Of a DNA stretch of 64,000 nt, positions 16,804 through 25,175 are shown one piece after another; position 1 is the first letter of the stretch; each line of letters opens with the position of its first letter. The stretch covers positions 242,099-306,098 of the forward strand of contig JBAOHQ010000001.1 in NCBI GenBank assembly GCA_037045185.1, given 5' to 3'. Made by a program: the position numbers and the translations under genes. The notes beneath the pieces were generated by a model, which was given only the letters and a program-made list of their open reading frames with translations, was not told where the DNA came from and made no database searches. This DNA comes from JAKOUY01 sp037045185 (GTDB taxonomy: Bacteria; Actinomycetota; Acidimicrobiia; Acidimicrobiales; Ilumatobacteraceae).

Positions 16804-18041
16804 CAGTGTGCCGCCTTGCCCTCGCTGGACGACCAGCTGGCCATCAGGGTGTTCGACGGCAAGGTCTCGTCGACCAGCTTCTTGGCCGTCTCGATCCCGG
16901 CCACCGGCAGCCCGGTGGGATCGAGCACGCCGATCTGCACCAGCACCGACGCTTGATCCCAGTAGATGTGCTCGTGGTACAGCTTGTCGCCGCGAAAGTT
17001 GACGATGGCGACGAGCGGGATCTCGACGTACTTCCCGGTGGGGGCGATGCCGGGAAGCATCCAGTCGATCTCCTTGGTGTGGGTGAAGCAGAACAGCAGT
17101 TCATCCACGAGGCTGCTGGACCCGATGGTGCGCGAGATCGGCACCAGCTTGGTGTCCGGCGGGTTCGCGTCCACGAAGTGCCAGCGGTAGAAGCGGGCCA
17201 GGTGATCGTGGCCGACGCCGCCGGTCATCGTGGGAATGTGGTTGACGTACGGCTCGCCCACCATCGTCGCCATCGTGGCCCCCACATCACGGGTGGCGAA
17301 CTCGTGGTAGCAGTGCGCGTCCCACAACGTCGACAGGTCGAAGATCGGACCGATGACGCGATGGAAGTGCTCGATCGTGCGCCCGTAGGCCAGGGACGCC
17401 GACGGCTTGTCATAGTGCTCGCCCTCCTCGCGGGCGAAGGCATGATCCTGGCCGGCGTAGACGTGAAAGGTGGCGCTGGGGTTGCCGCCGAAGGCGGCAA
17501 TCAGGGCGTCACGCGCCTCGGCCGGGGCGTACCCGTCCAGTTCGGCCATGTGGAACATCAGCGGAACCTTGACGTTGTGGGCCTCGTCGACATGGGCTTC
17601 CATCCCCACGCCGTAGTAGGCCACGGCAACGTCCACGTCGGTGCGCGCCGCGGTGAGGAAGGCCAGCTTCCCGCCAAGGCAGTAGCCAACGGCGCCCACG
17701 CCACCCACCTGGTCCGGCCGGGCACGCAGCGCGGTGATGGTGGCCTGGATGTCGTCCACGCCCTTGTCGACGTCGAAGGCCTGGAACAACCCGAAGGCCC
17801 GCTGCCACTCCTCCGGGCTGTAACTCAGGTCGATGCCGGGTTCGATACGCCAGAACAGGTCCGGCGCCATCACCACGTACCCCTCCTCTGCCAGGCGATC
17901 CGCGGTGCGCCGCACATAGGCGTTCACACCGAAGATCTCCTGGATCACCACCATGCCCGGGCCGGAACCCTTCGGCGGGGTGGCGAGGTAGGCCGAGAAC
18001 CTGCCACCGTCGGCCGCGGTGATGTCGATGTACTCTCCCAT
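16803..18041 (-). CDS. Dienelactone hydrolase fused to a SnoaL/NTF2-like domain
   Basis: The ATG at 18041 gives 412 residues. Residues 1 to about 240 are a dienelactone-hydrolase-type alpha/beta hydrolase: VIQEIFGVNAYVRR, the nucleophile elbow GAVGYCLGGK with Cys as nucleophile, and the His in AGQDHAFAREEG. Residues about 255-412 form a SnoaL/NTF2-like alpha+beta barrel (DLSTLWDAHCYHEFATRDVGA, FYRWHFVDANPPDTKLVPISR). Dienelactone hydrolases open lactones in aromatic degradation. An operator-like site lies 23 bases upstream of the start, tying this two-gene operon to the aromatic locus. Confidence 0.82.
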   Translation of the reverse strand: MGEYIDITAADGGRFSAYLATPPKGSGPGMVVIQEIFGVNAYVRRTADRLAEEGYVVMAPDLFWRIEPGIDLSYSPEEWQRAFGLFQAFDVDKGVDDIQATITALRARPDQVGGVGAVGYCLGGKLAFLTAARTDVDVAVAYYGVGMEAHVDEAHNVKVPLMFHMAELDGYAPAEARDALIAAFGGNPSATFHVYAGQDHAFAREEGEHYDKPSASLAYGRTIEHFHRVIGPIFDLSTLWDAHCYHEFATRDVGATMATMVGEPYVNHIPTMTGGVGHDHLARFYRWHFVDANPPDTKLVPISRTIGSSSLVDELLFCFTHTKEIDWMLPGIAPTGKYVEIPLVAIVNFRGDKLYHEHIYWDQASVLVQIGVLDPTGLPVAGIETAKKLVDETLPSNTLMASWSSSEGKAAH

Positions 18042-18063
18042 GGGCCGAGCGTAGTACGGCTCC

Positions 18064-18077
18064 GTGACGACCGTCGA
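18064..18077. promoter_or_regulatory. Candidate operator, site 4 of 4 (hydrolase operon promoter)
   Basis: GTGACG-AC-CGTCGA matches the left half of the cluster palindrome fully and the right half in 4 of 6 positions. Read in the direction of the hydrolase gene, the stretch from this site through GTACTAC closely resembles the promoter stretch before the ligase gene (CGTCACG, then CGTACTA). It lies between the hydrolase operon and the divergent YceI gene, so either could be its target. Confidence 0.5.
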
Positions 18078-18108
18078 CGGATCGACTCGACCGCGGTAGC
18101 CTCCGCCG

Positions 18109-18693
18109 ATGGTGAGCGGCGACCCAACGTTGATGCGTGAGGTGGCCGGCATGGCGGTTCCGGTGGCCGGTCGGTGGCGGGTCAACCCCCAACACACCTA
18201 CGTCGGGTTCACCGTCCATCATCTCCTCACCGTCGTTCGCGGACGATTCCGCGCGTTCGGCGGGACGATCGTGATCGCCGACGACCCGCTTCGCTCCAGC
18301 GTCGAGGTCACCATCGAGGTGGCGTCGGTGGACACCGGTGATGTCAAGGTGGACGAGGCGGCGCGCAGCCCGCTCCTGCTCGACGCCGAGCAGTTTCCCT
18401 CGATGCAGTTCACCAGTACCGCGGTGGGCGTGCAGGGCGGCACGTTGTCCGTCGACGGCGACCTCACGGTGAGGGGCGCCGTCGTACCGCTGCGCCTCTC
18501 CACCACGTTTCACGGAGCGGTGCGCAACCCGTACGGAGGCCTGGCCACGATGGGCTTGTCCGCCACCGGCGCGTTGGACCGCCGTCATGCCGGCATCACC
18601 ACCGAGTTCCCCGTTCCGGACGCACCGGGCGTGCAGGTCGTCGGGACCCACATCGGCGTGGTGCTCGAGGTCGAGGCAGGCCTGCTCGAGTAA
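18109..18693 (+). CDS. YceI-family protein
   Basis: A 194-residue protein with the lipocalin-like YceI fold: the opening GRWRVNPQHTYVGFTVHHLL, the middle VTIEVASVDTGDVKVDE and LLDAEQFPSMQFTST, and the final LEVEAGL strand. YceI proteins bind polyprenyl-like lipids in a hydrophobic barrel; most have a signal peptide, but none is obvious here, so it may be cytoplasmic. An internal ATG (MAVPVAGRW) is an alternative start. It is divergent from the hydrolase operon and convergent with the PII gene. Confidence 0.82.
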   Translation: MVSGDPTLMREVAGMAVPVAGRWRVNPQHTYVGFTVHHLLTVVRGRFRAFGGTIVIADDPLRSSVEVTIEVASVDTGDVKVDEAARSPLLLDAEQFPSMQFTSTAVGVQGGTLSVDGDLTVRGAVVPLRLSTTFHGAVRNPYGGLATMGLSATGALDRRHAGITTEFPVPDAPGVQVVGTHIGVVLEVEAGLLE

Positions 18694-18701
18694 CCGGGCC
18701 C

Positions 18702-19040
18702 CTACACGGCGGCGGCGCCCTCCTCGCCGGTGCGGATACGCAGGAGGCGGCCGACCGGAGTGATCCAGATCTTGCCGTCGCCGATCTTGCCGGTGGCCGC
18801 AGACGCGGCGATGGCGTCGACGATGACGTCCACCGCCGCGTCGTCCACGGCCAGCTCGAGCTTCACCTTCGGCAGGAAGTCGATCTGGTACTCGGATCCA
18901 CGGTAGGTCTCGGTGTGTCCGCCCTGGCGGCCGAAACCGCGCACCTCGGTGACGGTGATGCCCTGCACTCCGGCTGACTTCAGGGCTTCCTTGACGTCGT
19001 CGAGCTTGAAGGGCTTGATGATGGCGGTGATCAGTTGCAT
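18702..19040 (-). CDS. glnK: Nitrogen regulatory protein PII (GlnK/GlnB)
   Basis: A full-length 112-residue PII protein, beginning MQLITAIIKPFKLDDVKEAL. The T-loop tyrosine is residue 51 (YRGSEY then QIDFLPKVK), and the C-terminal GKIGDGKIWI nucleotide-binding segment is intact. PII trimers sense ATP/ADP and 2-oxoglutarate; in actinobacteria Tyr51 is the site of reversible nucleotidylation by GlnD. It starts 15 bases after amtB, the usual amtB-glnK pair, in which GlnK plugs the ammonium channel when nitrogen is plentiful. Confidence 0.95.
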   Translation of the reverse strand: MQLITAIIKPFKLDDVKEALKSAGVQGITVTEVRGFGRQGGHTETYRGSEYQIDFLPKVKLELAVDDAAVDVIVDAIAASAATGKIGDGKIWITPVGRLLRIRTGEEGAAAV

Positions 19041-19055
19041 GGTGTGGTCCAGTCG

Positions 19056-20507
19056 TCAGTCGTTGTAGGCCAGAACGCCCATCTCGGGGATGTCGGCGCC
19101 TTCGATCTCGATGTCCTCGGGAAGGCGGATCCCGCCGTCCTTGGTCAGCCGGTTCTGCAAGGCGAAGAAGCCGTAGGCAAGGCCGAAGATCGCCGTCCAG
19201 ATGACCGTGGCGCCGAGTGCCTGGGCACCCAGCTGCCCGAGGCCCCCACCGTGGAACAGCCCGGTGATCGTCCGGTCACCTGACCCATTCCATCCCGCGC
19301 CATACCGACCCGTGGCGAACAGGCCGACGCACAGCACGCCGAACGTCCCGCCGATGCCGTGCACGGCGACCGCCCCGACCGGGTCGTCCACACCGCGCCG
19401 CTCGATGAAGAAGGCGGACTCGATCACCACCACCGCGGCCAGGCCGCCGATCAGCGCGGCCTCCCACGGGGTGACGAAGGCGCACGGGGCGGTGATCGCC
19501 ACCAGGCCACCGAGCATCCCGTTGACCATCATCCCTGGATCCGGCTTGCCCATCCGGCGCATCATCCAGAACATCGCCACCGTGGCGCCGACGGCGCCGG
19601 CGATGGCCGTGTTCGCCGCCACGGTGGCGAACTGGATGTCCTCGGCCGAGAACGTCGACGCGGCGTTGAACCCGAACCACCCGAACAGCAGGATGAAGCA
19701 GCCGGTGATCGCCATCGGGATGTTGTGACCGGGGATGGCTCGCGGCTTGCGGTCGGGCCCGTACTTGCCGCGCCGCGGACCGAGCACCATCGCGCCGGCC
19801 AGGGCGGCTGCACCACCCACCGCGTGCACCACCCCGGACCCGGCGAAGTCCACGTAGCCGGCCCCGAGCTTCATCGACTCCCACGTCATCGCCAGCCACC
19901 CACCGCCCCAGGTCCAGGCGGCGAACAGCGGGTAGTACACGGCCCCGCAGAACAGGCCCCAACCGACGAAGCTGCGCCACTTCCAGCGCTCGGCCATCGA
20001 CCCCGTGGGAATCGTCGCCGTGGTGTCCATGAACGCCGCCATGTACAAGAAGAACGCCAGCAGCGCCGGCGTGGCGCCCTGGCCGAGGTGGGTCCAGCCG
20101 CTGAACAGGAACTTCCAGCTCCCCGAGCCCACCAGCGGGTCGGCGTTCATCGGCGCGTCCAAGCCGAACGCCGAGTACGTGAACCCGCCGAAGGCCAGCG
20201 GGAACCCGACGAACATGAAGGCGACGAAGCCGAGACCGAAGATGGCGAAGTTGCTCGTCATCACGTGGGCCGCGTTCTTCTTCTGGGTGAAGCCCGTCTC
20301 GACCAGAGCGAAGCCGGCCTGCATGAAGATCACCAGCACGGCGCCGATCACCACCCACAACAGGTTGGTGGCAGAGCCGAGGGTCTTCACCGCCTCGGCC
20401 GCACCGGCGTTGTCCTGGGCGAACGCCGGCGCGGCCACCAGCAGCGCCGACAGCCCGGCGCCGATGAGACCGCCCGAGACATACCTGAGCAATGGACGTG
20501 TAGGCAA
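19056..20507 (-). CDS. amtB: Ammonium transporter AmtB
   Basis: A TTG start at 20507, directly preceded by a GGAGG ribosome site, gives 483 residues with an N-terminal signal-like segment ending AAPAFAQ. The core is a typical Amt channel of about eleven membrane helices with FMQAGFALVETGFTQKKN, GFTYSAFG, the SGVVHAVGGAAALAGA helix carrying a pore histidine, and VHGIGGTFGVLCVG carrying the second. A longer start upstream is possible but would disrupt the signal peptide. It is followed by glnK and preceded by the antiporter/GlnD-like gene on the same strand, with a GlnR-like box in the gap. Confidence 0.93.
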   Translation of the reverse strand: MPTRPLLRYVSGGLIGAGLSALLVAAPAFAQDNAGAAEAVKTLGSATNLLWVVIGAVLVIFMQAGFALVETGFTQKKNAAHVMTSNFAIFGLGFVAFMFVGFPLAFGGFTYSAFGLDAPMNADPLVGSGSWKFLFSGWTHLGQGATPALLAFFLYMAAFMDTTATIPTGSMAERWKWRSFVGWGLFCGAVYYPLFAAWTWGGGWLAMTWESMKLGAGYVDFAGSGVVHAVGGAAALAGAMVLGPRRGKYGPDRKPRAIPGHNIPMAITGCFILLFGWFGFNAASTFSAEDIQFATVAANTAIAGAVGATVAMFWMMRRMGKPDPGMMVNGMLGGLVAITAPCAFVTPWEAALIGGLAAVVVIESAFFIERRGVDDPVGAVAVHGIGGTFGVLCVGLFATGRYGAGWNGSGDRTITGLFHGGGLGQLGAQALGATVIWTAIFGLAYGFFALQNRLTKDGGIRLPEDIEIEGADIPEMGVLAYND

Positions 20508-20585
20508 GGTTCCTCCGTGTGTTGGATCGGGATTGGCATCCGGCACGACACTGGGCACGAACGGCAGCAACGGTAGGGATCGGCT

Positions 20586-20622
20586 GTTTCGCCGAGGCTG
20601 CGGCACTGTTTCCAACTGTTGC
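20586..20622 (-). promoter_or_regulatory. GlnR-like box upstream of amtB
   Basis: Reading toward amtB, two GAAAC half-sites occur exactly 22 bases apart (complement of GTTTC at 20608-20612 and 20586-20590). GCAAC lies near the expected first a-site and GCAGC at the second. Actinobacterial GlnR binds GTnAC-n6-GAAAC repeats with a 22-base period. The a-sites are weak matches and the first is offset by one base, so this is a candidate only. Confidence 0.4.
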
Positions 20623-20639
20623 GATCTCGTCCGGGCCCG

Positions 20640-23133
20640 TCAGCGCGCCGAGAGCGCCCGGCGGACGCGAGCCTCGTCGGCGGGCGTGAGCTTTCGTCCG
20701 CTGCGGTCCATCAGCCAGAACCGGAACGTGAAGCGCTCGTCGCCGGCGTCCAGCCTGGCGGCGTGGACGCTCACGCCGGCCACGGCGAAGGCGTGGGCGC
20801 TGGCGCGGAAGGCGGCCATCCGCGCCGGGCCCTCGATCACGCACGAGGTGTGCCACGGCAGCGCGTGGGCGTCGAAGGTCAGCATTGCCCCGGGGAGGTC
20901 GATGGCGTGCAGGCGAGCGGTGAGGCGACGGCGGAACGCGACGGCAAGCGCCGTGGCATCCGGTTCGGCGGCGGCGCGGACGGTGAACCGATCGACCACA
21001 CCACCATCTGGCCAGGTGGCGATGTCGGCGGCGACGACCTCCAGCCCGTCGGCCAGGAGCACGTCGGCCAGGCGCGCCAGCAACCCGGGTGAGTCACGGC
21101 AGGCGACCTCGACGATCCAGCGTCCCGCCACCGACGTGTCGCCCATCACGGCAACGCGCACCACTCCCTGTGGCGGGAGCGGCTCGATCAGCGCCGCCTG
21201 GCGGGCGAGGTCGCCCGGCTCGGTGGCCAGCAGATGAATGCGAGGCGTATGCGCCAGCCGCTCGGCGACGTGCGGATCATCGACGAGCGCCAGGGCGCCC
21301 TGCAACCGAGCGCCGGCCAGTGCGGCAGCGTCGCCCCCGGCGAAGTCGGGATGGGCCAGTGCCGAATCGACCAGGGCGTAGAGCGCATCCAGGCTGGCCC
21401 GGTGCGCCCAGCCCAGCCCGGCGCCGGCCAGCGCCAGCAGGTAGGCGTCCCGGCACCGGGCCCGGGTTCGCAGGTGCACGGCCAGTTGGATCACCTCGGT
21501 CTCGTCCAGCGCGCTGACCTGCATCCCCGCCCGGCCTCGCAGCAACCGGGCGTCCTCCACGATGGCCAGCACACCGCTGGCAGCGCCCTCGCCCACGAGC
21601 CGGGACGCGATCATGCGCTCCTCGGTGGGGCCGTCCGCCACGCCGTCCACCAGCGCGGCCACGATCAGCGTGTCGGTGATCGGGGCGGTGGCCAGGTCCG
21701 CTTCCTCGGCCGGCAGGCGCAGGAGCCGGTCCACCGCAGCGACGTGACCCGAACCGAGCGGCGCGAGATCACTCATCGCCGCCCGCCGGCGGCGCATCAC
21801 CTCGGCCAATTCCGGCAGCGCCCGGTCCAGCACGCCGGTTGACTCCAGCAGCCTCCAGGTGCGTGGCGTCGCCGTGCGCAGCAGGGCGATCAGCTCGGAC
21901 GTGTCCGCCGGGTTCCATCTCGACGGCGCGTCGTCGGCCGGACCTGCAGCGGGCAAGCCGGCCCCGACGCGCCGGCGCAACAGCGGCGGCGTGACCACCG
22001 TGGTGACCAGGACCACCACGACCAGCGCCCCGTACTGGTCGCCGTCCAGCACCCCGCTGGCCAGCCCGATCGAGGCGAAGATCAGCCCCACCTCGCCTCG
22101 CGGGATCATCCCGAGCCCGATCAGGAGGCGGTCGGCAGCTCTCCCGCGGACCGCCCACCCGGCGGCCACCTTGCCGAGGACCGCCACCGCCGCCAGCGCG
22201 GCCGCGACACCCAGCACCCGCGGGCGGGCCATGGCCGCCAGATCGGTGTGCAGCCCGATGCTGGCGAAGAACACCGGGACCAGGATGGTGCCGAGCGAGT
22301 TCAGCTCAGCGGCGACGCGTTCGTGGTGATCGGTGCGCCGCAGTGCCAGGCCAGCCATGAAGGCGCCGATGATGAACGCCAGCTTGGCCTGGCCCGCCAA
22401 GGCGGCGAACGCCAGCATCAGGGCCAACGCCGCGGTCACCGGCGTGGAGGGCGCCGTCGATCGGCGCCCCACCCAGCGGAACACCCGCGGCACGGCGCCG
22501 ATCCCCACGGCAGCGGTCCCGACGAGGAACGCAGCCGCGAGCCCCACCGTGGACAGCACCACACCAGCGGTGACCACGCCGCCGACGACCACCTTGGTCA
22601 CCACCGTCAGGATCACCAGGCCGATGACGTCGTCGGCGACCGCCGCACCCAGCACGATGCGCGCCTCGACCGAAGCCAGGGCGCGCAGGTCACCGAACAC
22701 CCGCGCCGTGATCCCCACGCTGGTGGCCGTCGAGCGCGGCCCCGACAAAGACGGCGACGGCCACGTCGTCGAACATGGCGACGCCGACGGCGGTGCCCGC
22801 GGCGAACGGGACGATGACCCCGGTCACGGCGACGGCCATCGCCTGACGACCGACGCGCCCCAGTTCGGCTAGGTCCATCTCCAGACCGACGCCCACCAGG
22901 AGCAGCAGCACGCCGAGCTCGGCCAGCAGGGCAAGCGCCGTGGAGCGGTCACCGTCGAGGCGGATCAGGCCGAAGCCTGACGGACCGATGGCGACGCCGG
23001 CGACGATCTCGCCGACCACCGCCGGCAGGCGCACTCGCTCGGCCACCTCGGCGGCGACCTTGGCCGCAACCACCACGATGAGCAGGTCGAGCAGTATTCG
23101 GGCGAGATCGACGTCGCCGGCCGCGACGATCAC
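20640..23133 (-). CDS. CPA2-type cation/proton antiporter fused to degenerate GlnD-like HD and ACT-ACT tail (one frameshift)
   Basis: The N-terminal frame from 23133 encodes a monovalent-cation:proton antiporter (LPAVVGEIVAGVAIGPSGFG, then LGVLLLLVGVGLEMDLAELG). The family motif continues in another frame as TATSVGITARVFGDLRAL, so one extra base near 22731 splits the gene; without it the product is 830 residues. After about 12 membrane segments, from about residue 410, the tail resembles the C-terminal half of PII uridylyltransferase: LLESTGVLDRALPELAEV, an HD-like helix region whose catalytic His-Asp is replaced (AALVDGVADG), then two ACT domains (VACRDSPGLLARLADVL; FRASAHAFAVAGVSVHAARL). 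There is no nucleotidyltransferase domain. It lies upstream of amtB-glnK on the same strand, where actinobacteria usually carry glnD nearby. The tail may gate ion flux by nitrogen status. Confidence 0.75.
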
Positions 23134-23429
23134 GAAGGTGCTGGATCCAGCAACGCCTGCGCTGCCACCAGCGCCGACGGTGCCAGGCGCCAGCCGCGGC
23201 CGCGCACCGTGACGATCGCGTCCGGACCCAGCATGCGCCGCAGAGCGACCAGCACCGAATCACATCGCCTGGCGCTGACATCACCGAGACCGGCCAGACG
23301 GCTCAGTTCCACCCGACCGATGACCCGGCGATGCTGGGCGACGAGGACCGCCAGAACGGCCCGCTCCTGCCGGCGGTGAGGTGCGAGGGGGGTCGCCTCG
23401 GTCCGGTCGGCAGGAGCGGGCATCGCCAT
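23130..23429 (-). CDS. Stand-alone winged-helix DNA-binding protein (OmpR/PhoB C-terminal type)
   Basis: A 99-residue protein consisting almost only of a transcriptional-regulator C-terminal winged helix: RRQERAVLAVLVAQHRRVIGRVELSRLAG, then CDSVLVALRRMLGPDAIVTVRGRGWRLAP. There is no receiver domain. Similar isolated winged helices occur attached to uroporphyrinogen-III synthase in actinobacteria. It overlaps the antiporter/GlnD-like gene by four bases, so it probably regulates or accompanies that gene. A start six bases downstream (MPAP) is equally possible. Confidence 0.7.
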   Translation of the reverse strand: MAMPAPADRTEATPLAPHRRQERAVLAVLVAQHRRVIGRVELSRLAGLGDVSARRCDSVLVALRRMLGPDAIVTVRGRGWRLAPSALVAAQALLDPAPS

Positions 23430-23462
23430 GCCCGCAGACCGTACGAACCGCGCGTTTCGGTG

Positions 23463-23933
23463 CTATTCGATGAGTGTGAACGGGTGGTGAACGCCGTGTC
23501 CGCCCAGCAGGCGGCGCATCGCCGTGGCCATCTTGGCGGCGCGCTCCTTGGCGAAGTCGGCTACCGGGCCGTCGAACGACTCGTCCAGGGTGGCGTCGAA
23601 CAGGCTCAGCCATCGCTCGTAGTGCGCGTCGGTGAACGGCCAGCGCGCATGGATCGGTTGGTGGGCACGCAGCGGGTTGCCGTCGTAGCCGTCCTCGTTC
23701 AACAACTGCCAGGACCAGAACGCCACGAGCGTGTCGATGTGGGTGTTCCAGTCCACCCCGCTGTCGGCGAAGATCGGGCCGAGCAGATCGTCCATCGCCA
23801 CCTCGCGGTAGAAGTCACGGACGAAGCGTTCGATGTCGTCCCGGTCGGCGATGTCGCGCTCGTTGATCTCGTGCTCGTTGCCGATGATCGCTGCCAGGCA
23901 CGGCCCTTCGCCGCCCTCGGTCACCTCGCTCAT
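23463..23933 (-). CDS. Group III truncated hemoglobin
   Basis: A start at 23933 gives 156 residues. The TrHb3 features are visible: IERFVRDFYREVAMDDLLGPIF, WNTHIDTLVAFWSWQLL, and HARWPFTDAHYERWLSLF with a likely heme-ligand histidine. Group III truncated hemoglobins bind oxygen and nitric oxide and in Campylobacter help handle nitrosative stress. It is the last gene of a three-gene run with a YwiC-like membrane protein and an NsrR-type sensor, overlapping the former by four bases. The larger frame that includes it upstream is not coding. Confidence 0.88.
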   Translation of the reverse strand: MSEVTEGGEGPCLAAIIGNEHEINERDIADRDDIERFVRDFYREVAMDDLLGPIFADSGVDWNTHIDTLVAFWSWQLLNEDGYDGNPLRAHQPIHARWPFTDAHYERWLSLFDATLDESFDGPVADFAKERAAKMATAMRRLLGGHGVHHPFTLIE

Positions 23934-24751
23934 CCAGGCTGGGCGGCCAGCACACCGGCGGCCGTGATGGCGACGAGCCCGAAGCCCACGAGCATCTGGC
24001 GGACGCCGAGGACCTTGGGCGGGGGCGGATCGTGCCGGGCGCGGTTCAGCTGGAACACCGCCAGGAGCACCAGGGCGATCGCCCCGAGGAAGGCCCGGCG
24101 GTCCAGCGCGACGGCGACTGCGCCGGCAGCCACCATCACTGCCTGGGCCGCGTCGGACGACGTGGTGGTGGTCACCCCACGGCGCAGGCGGATGATCTGG
24201 GAGCGCACGAACGGGATGGACCCGACCGCCCGCCCGGCCAGCACCAGCCACAGGGCAGCGCCGAGGCGGGCGGACTCTCCGCCGATCACGGCGATCGACG
24301 CCGCGCTGGCGGCGATGCCGGCCGCGCCGCACAACTCCGGCACCAGCCGCCGCCCGCGGCTGCGGATGTCGAACCACAACTCCACGGCGACCAGCGGGGC
24401 GGCGATCAGCGCTGGCGCCAGCCACCCCCAGCCGTCGGCGCGGATGACGAGCGCGGCGAGCCCGGCGATCACGGCGAACTCGGCGCCGGCGACTGCCGTG
24501 GCGAGGCGGCTGCGCGCCAGCCAACGACCACGGCGCAGGTCCACCAGGGTCAGCTTCAGCGGGGTCCGCAGCAGAAAGGCCAACAGCGCGGCAACCCCCA
24601 CGGCGACACCCGACCAGGTGAAGGCGACGAGCAGGCCCAACAGGATCGGCTCCGCGGTCAGCCCCCAGCCCCCGTGCTCGGACGGCACGGCGACGGCCTT
24701 CCACGGCGAGCGCTCCACGGCCGGGCGCGCCGGGCGCTCGACCACCGTCAT
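23930..24751 (-). CDS. YwiC-like family integral membrane protein
   Basis: The ATG at 24751 gives 273 residues starting MTVVERPARP. The family signature VPSEHGGWGLTAEPILLGLL is followed by about eight hydrophobic segments. YwiC-like proteins often occur near nitrate/nitrite respiration or anaerobic-regulation genes in Bacillus and actinobacteria, but their activity is unknown. It is sandwiched between the NsrR-type regulator and the truncated hemoglobin with four-base overlaps on both sides, implying joint regulation. Confidence 0.8.
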   Translation of the reverse strand: MTVVERPARPAVERSPWKAVAVPSEHGGWGLTAEPILLGLLVAFTWSGVAVGVAALLAFLLRTPLKLTLVDLRRGRWLARSRLATAVAGAEFAVIAGLAALVIRADGWGWLAPALIAAPLVAVELWFDIRSRGRRLVPELCGAAGIAASAASIAVIGGESARLGAALWLVLAGRAVGSIPFVRSQIIRLRRGVTTTTSSDAAQAVMVAAGAVAVALDRRAFLGAIALVLLAVFQLNRARHDPPPPKVLGVRQMLVGFGLVAITAAGVLAAQPG

Positions 24752-25158
24752 CGACCGGTCCCGTTGGCCAGGCTGGCCAGCGGCGTACTCGCCAGCGAGG
24801 CGACCAGCTCGCCGCGAGCCCTGGCCCAGGCATGGTGCAGGGGGCATGGCGCGCCGCGGTTGCACGGCCGGTCGGCCACCACGCAGCGACCGGAGTCGGT
24901 GGCCCCGTCCACCGCTTCGACCACCTGCAAGACGCTGACCTCGGCAAGATCGATCCGCCCGGCATACCCGCCCGTCGGCCCGGGATCGCTGCGCACCCAG
25001 CCGGCCTTCACCAGCGGGCCAACCACCTGGGGAACGAACCCGGCGGTGGTCTGCAGCGCGTCGGCCAGTTCCGGCGCCTTGAACCGTCGGTCGGCGCCGG
25101 CCAGCAGCACCATCGCCCGCACCGCCAGATCGGCCTTGCGAGTGATCTCCAGTCGCAT
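24748..25158 (-). CDS. nsrR: Rrf2-family regulator, NsrR type
   Basis: A 136-residue Rrf2 winged-helix protein (MRLEITRKADLAVRAMVLLA, then GPTGGYAGRIDLAEVSVLQVVEAVDG). Cys92, Cys99 and Cys105 match in position and spacing the three cysteines that hold the NO-sensitive iron-sulfur cluster in NsrR. NsrR represses NO-detoxification genes until NO destroys the cluster. It heads the YwiC/hemoglobin run with four-base overlaps, supporting an NO-response operon. An AT-rich stretch at 25159-25182 directly before the start, unusual in this GC-rich DNA, is a likely promoter/operator; it overlaps the end of the preceding monooxygenase gene. Confidence 0.8.
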   Translation of the reverse strand: MRLEITRKADLAVRAMVLLAGADRRFKAPELADALQTTAGFVPQVVGPLVKAGWVRSDPGPTGGYAGRIDLAEVSVLQVVEAVDGATDSGRCVVADRPCNRGAPCPLHHAWARARGELVASLASTPLASLANGTGR

Positions 25159-25175
25159 AGTGGAAAACTTATTGA

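Noticed and set aside
23463..24965. A 500-residue protein ending in truncated hemoglobin
   Set aside because: The upstream part is a shadow of the YwiC-like and NsrR genes; the hemoglobin begins at 23933.
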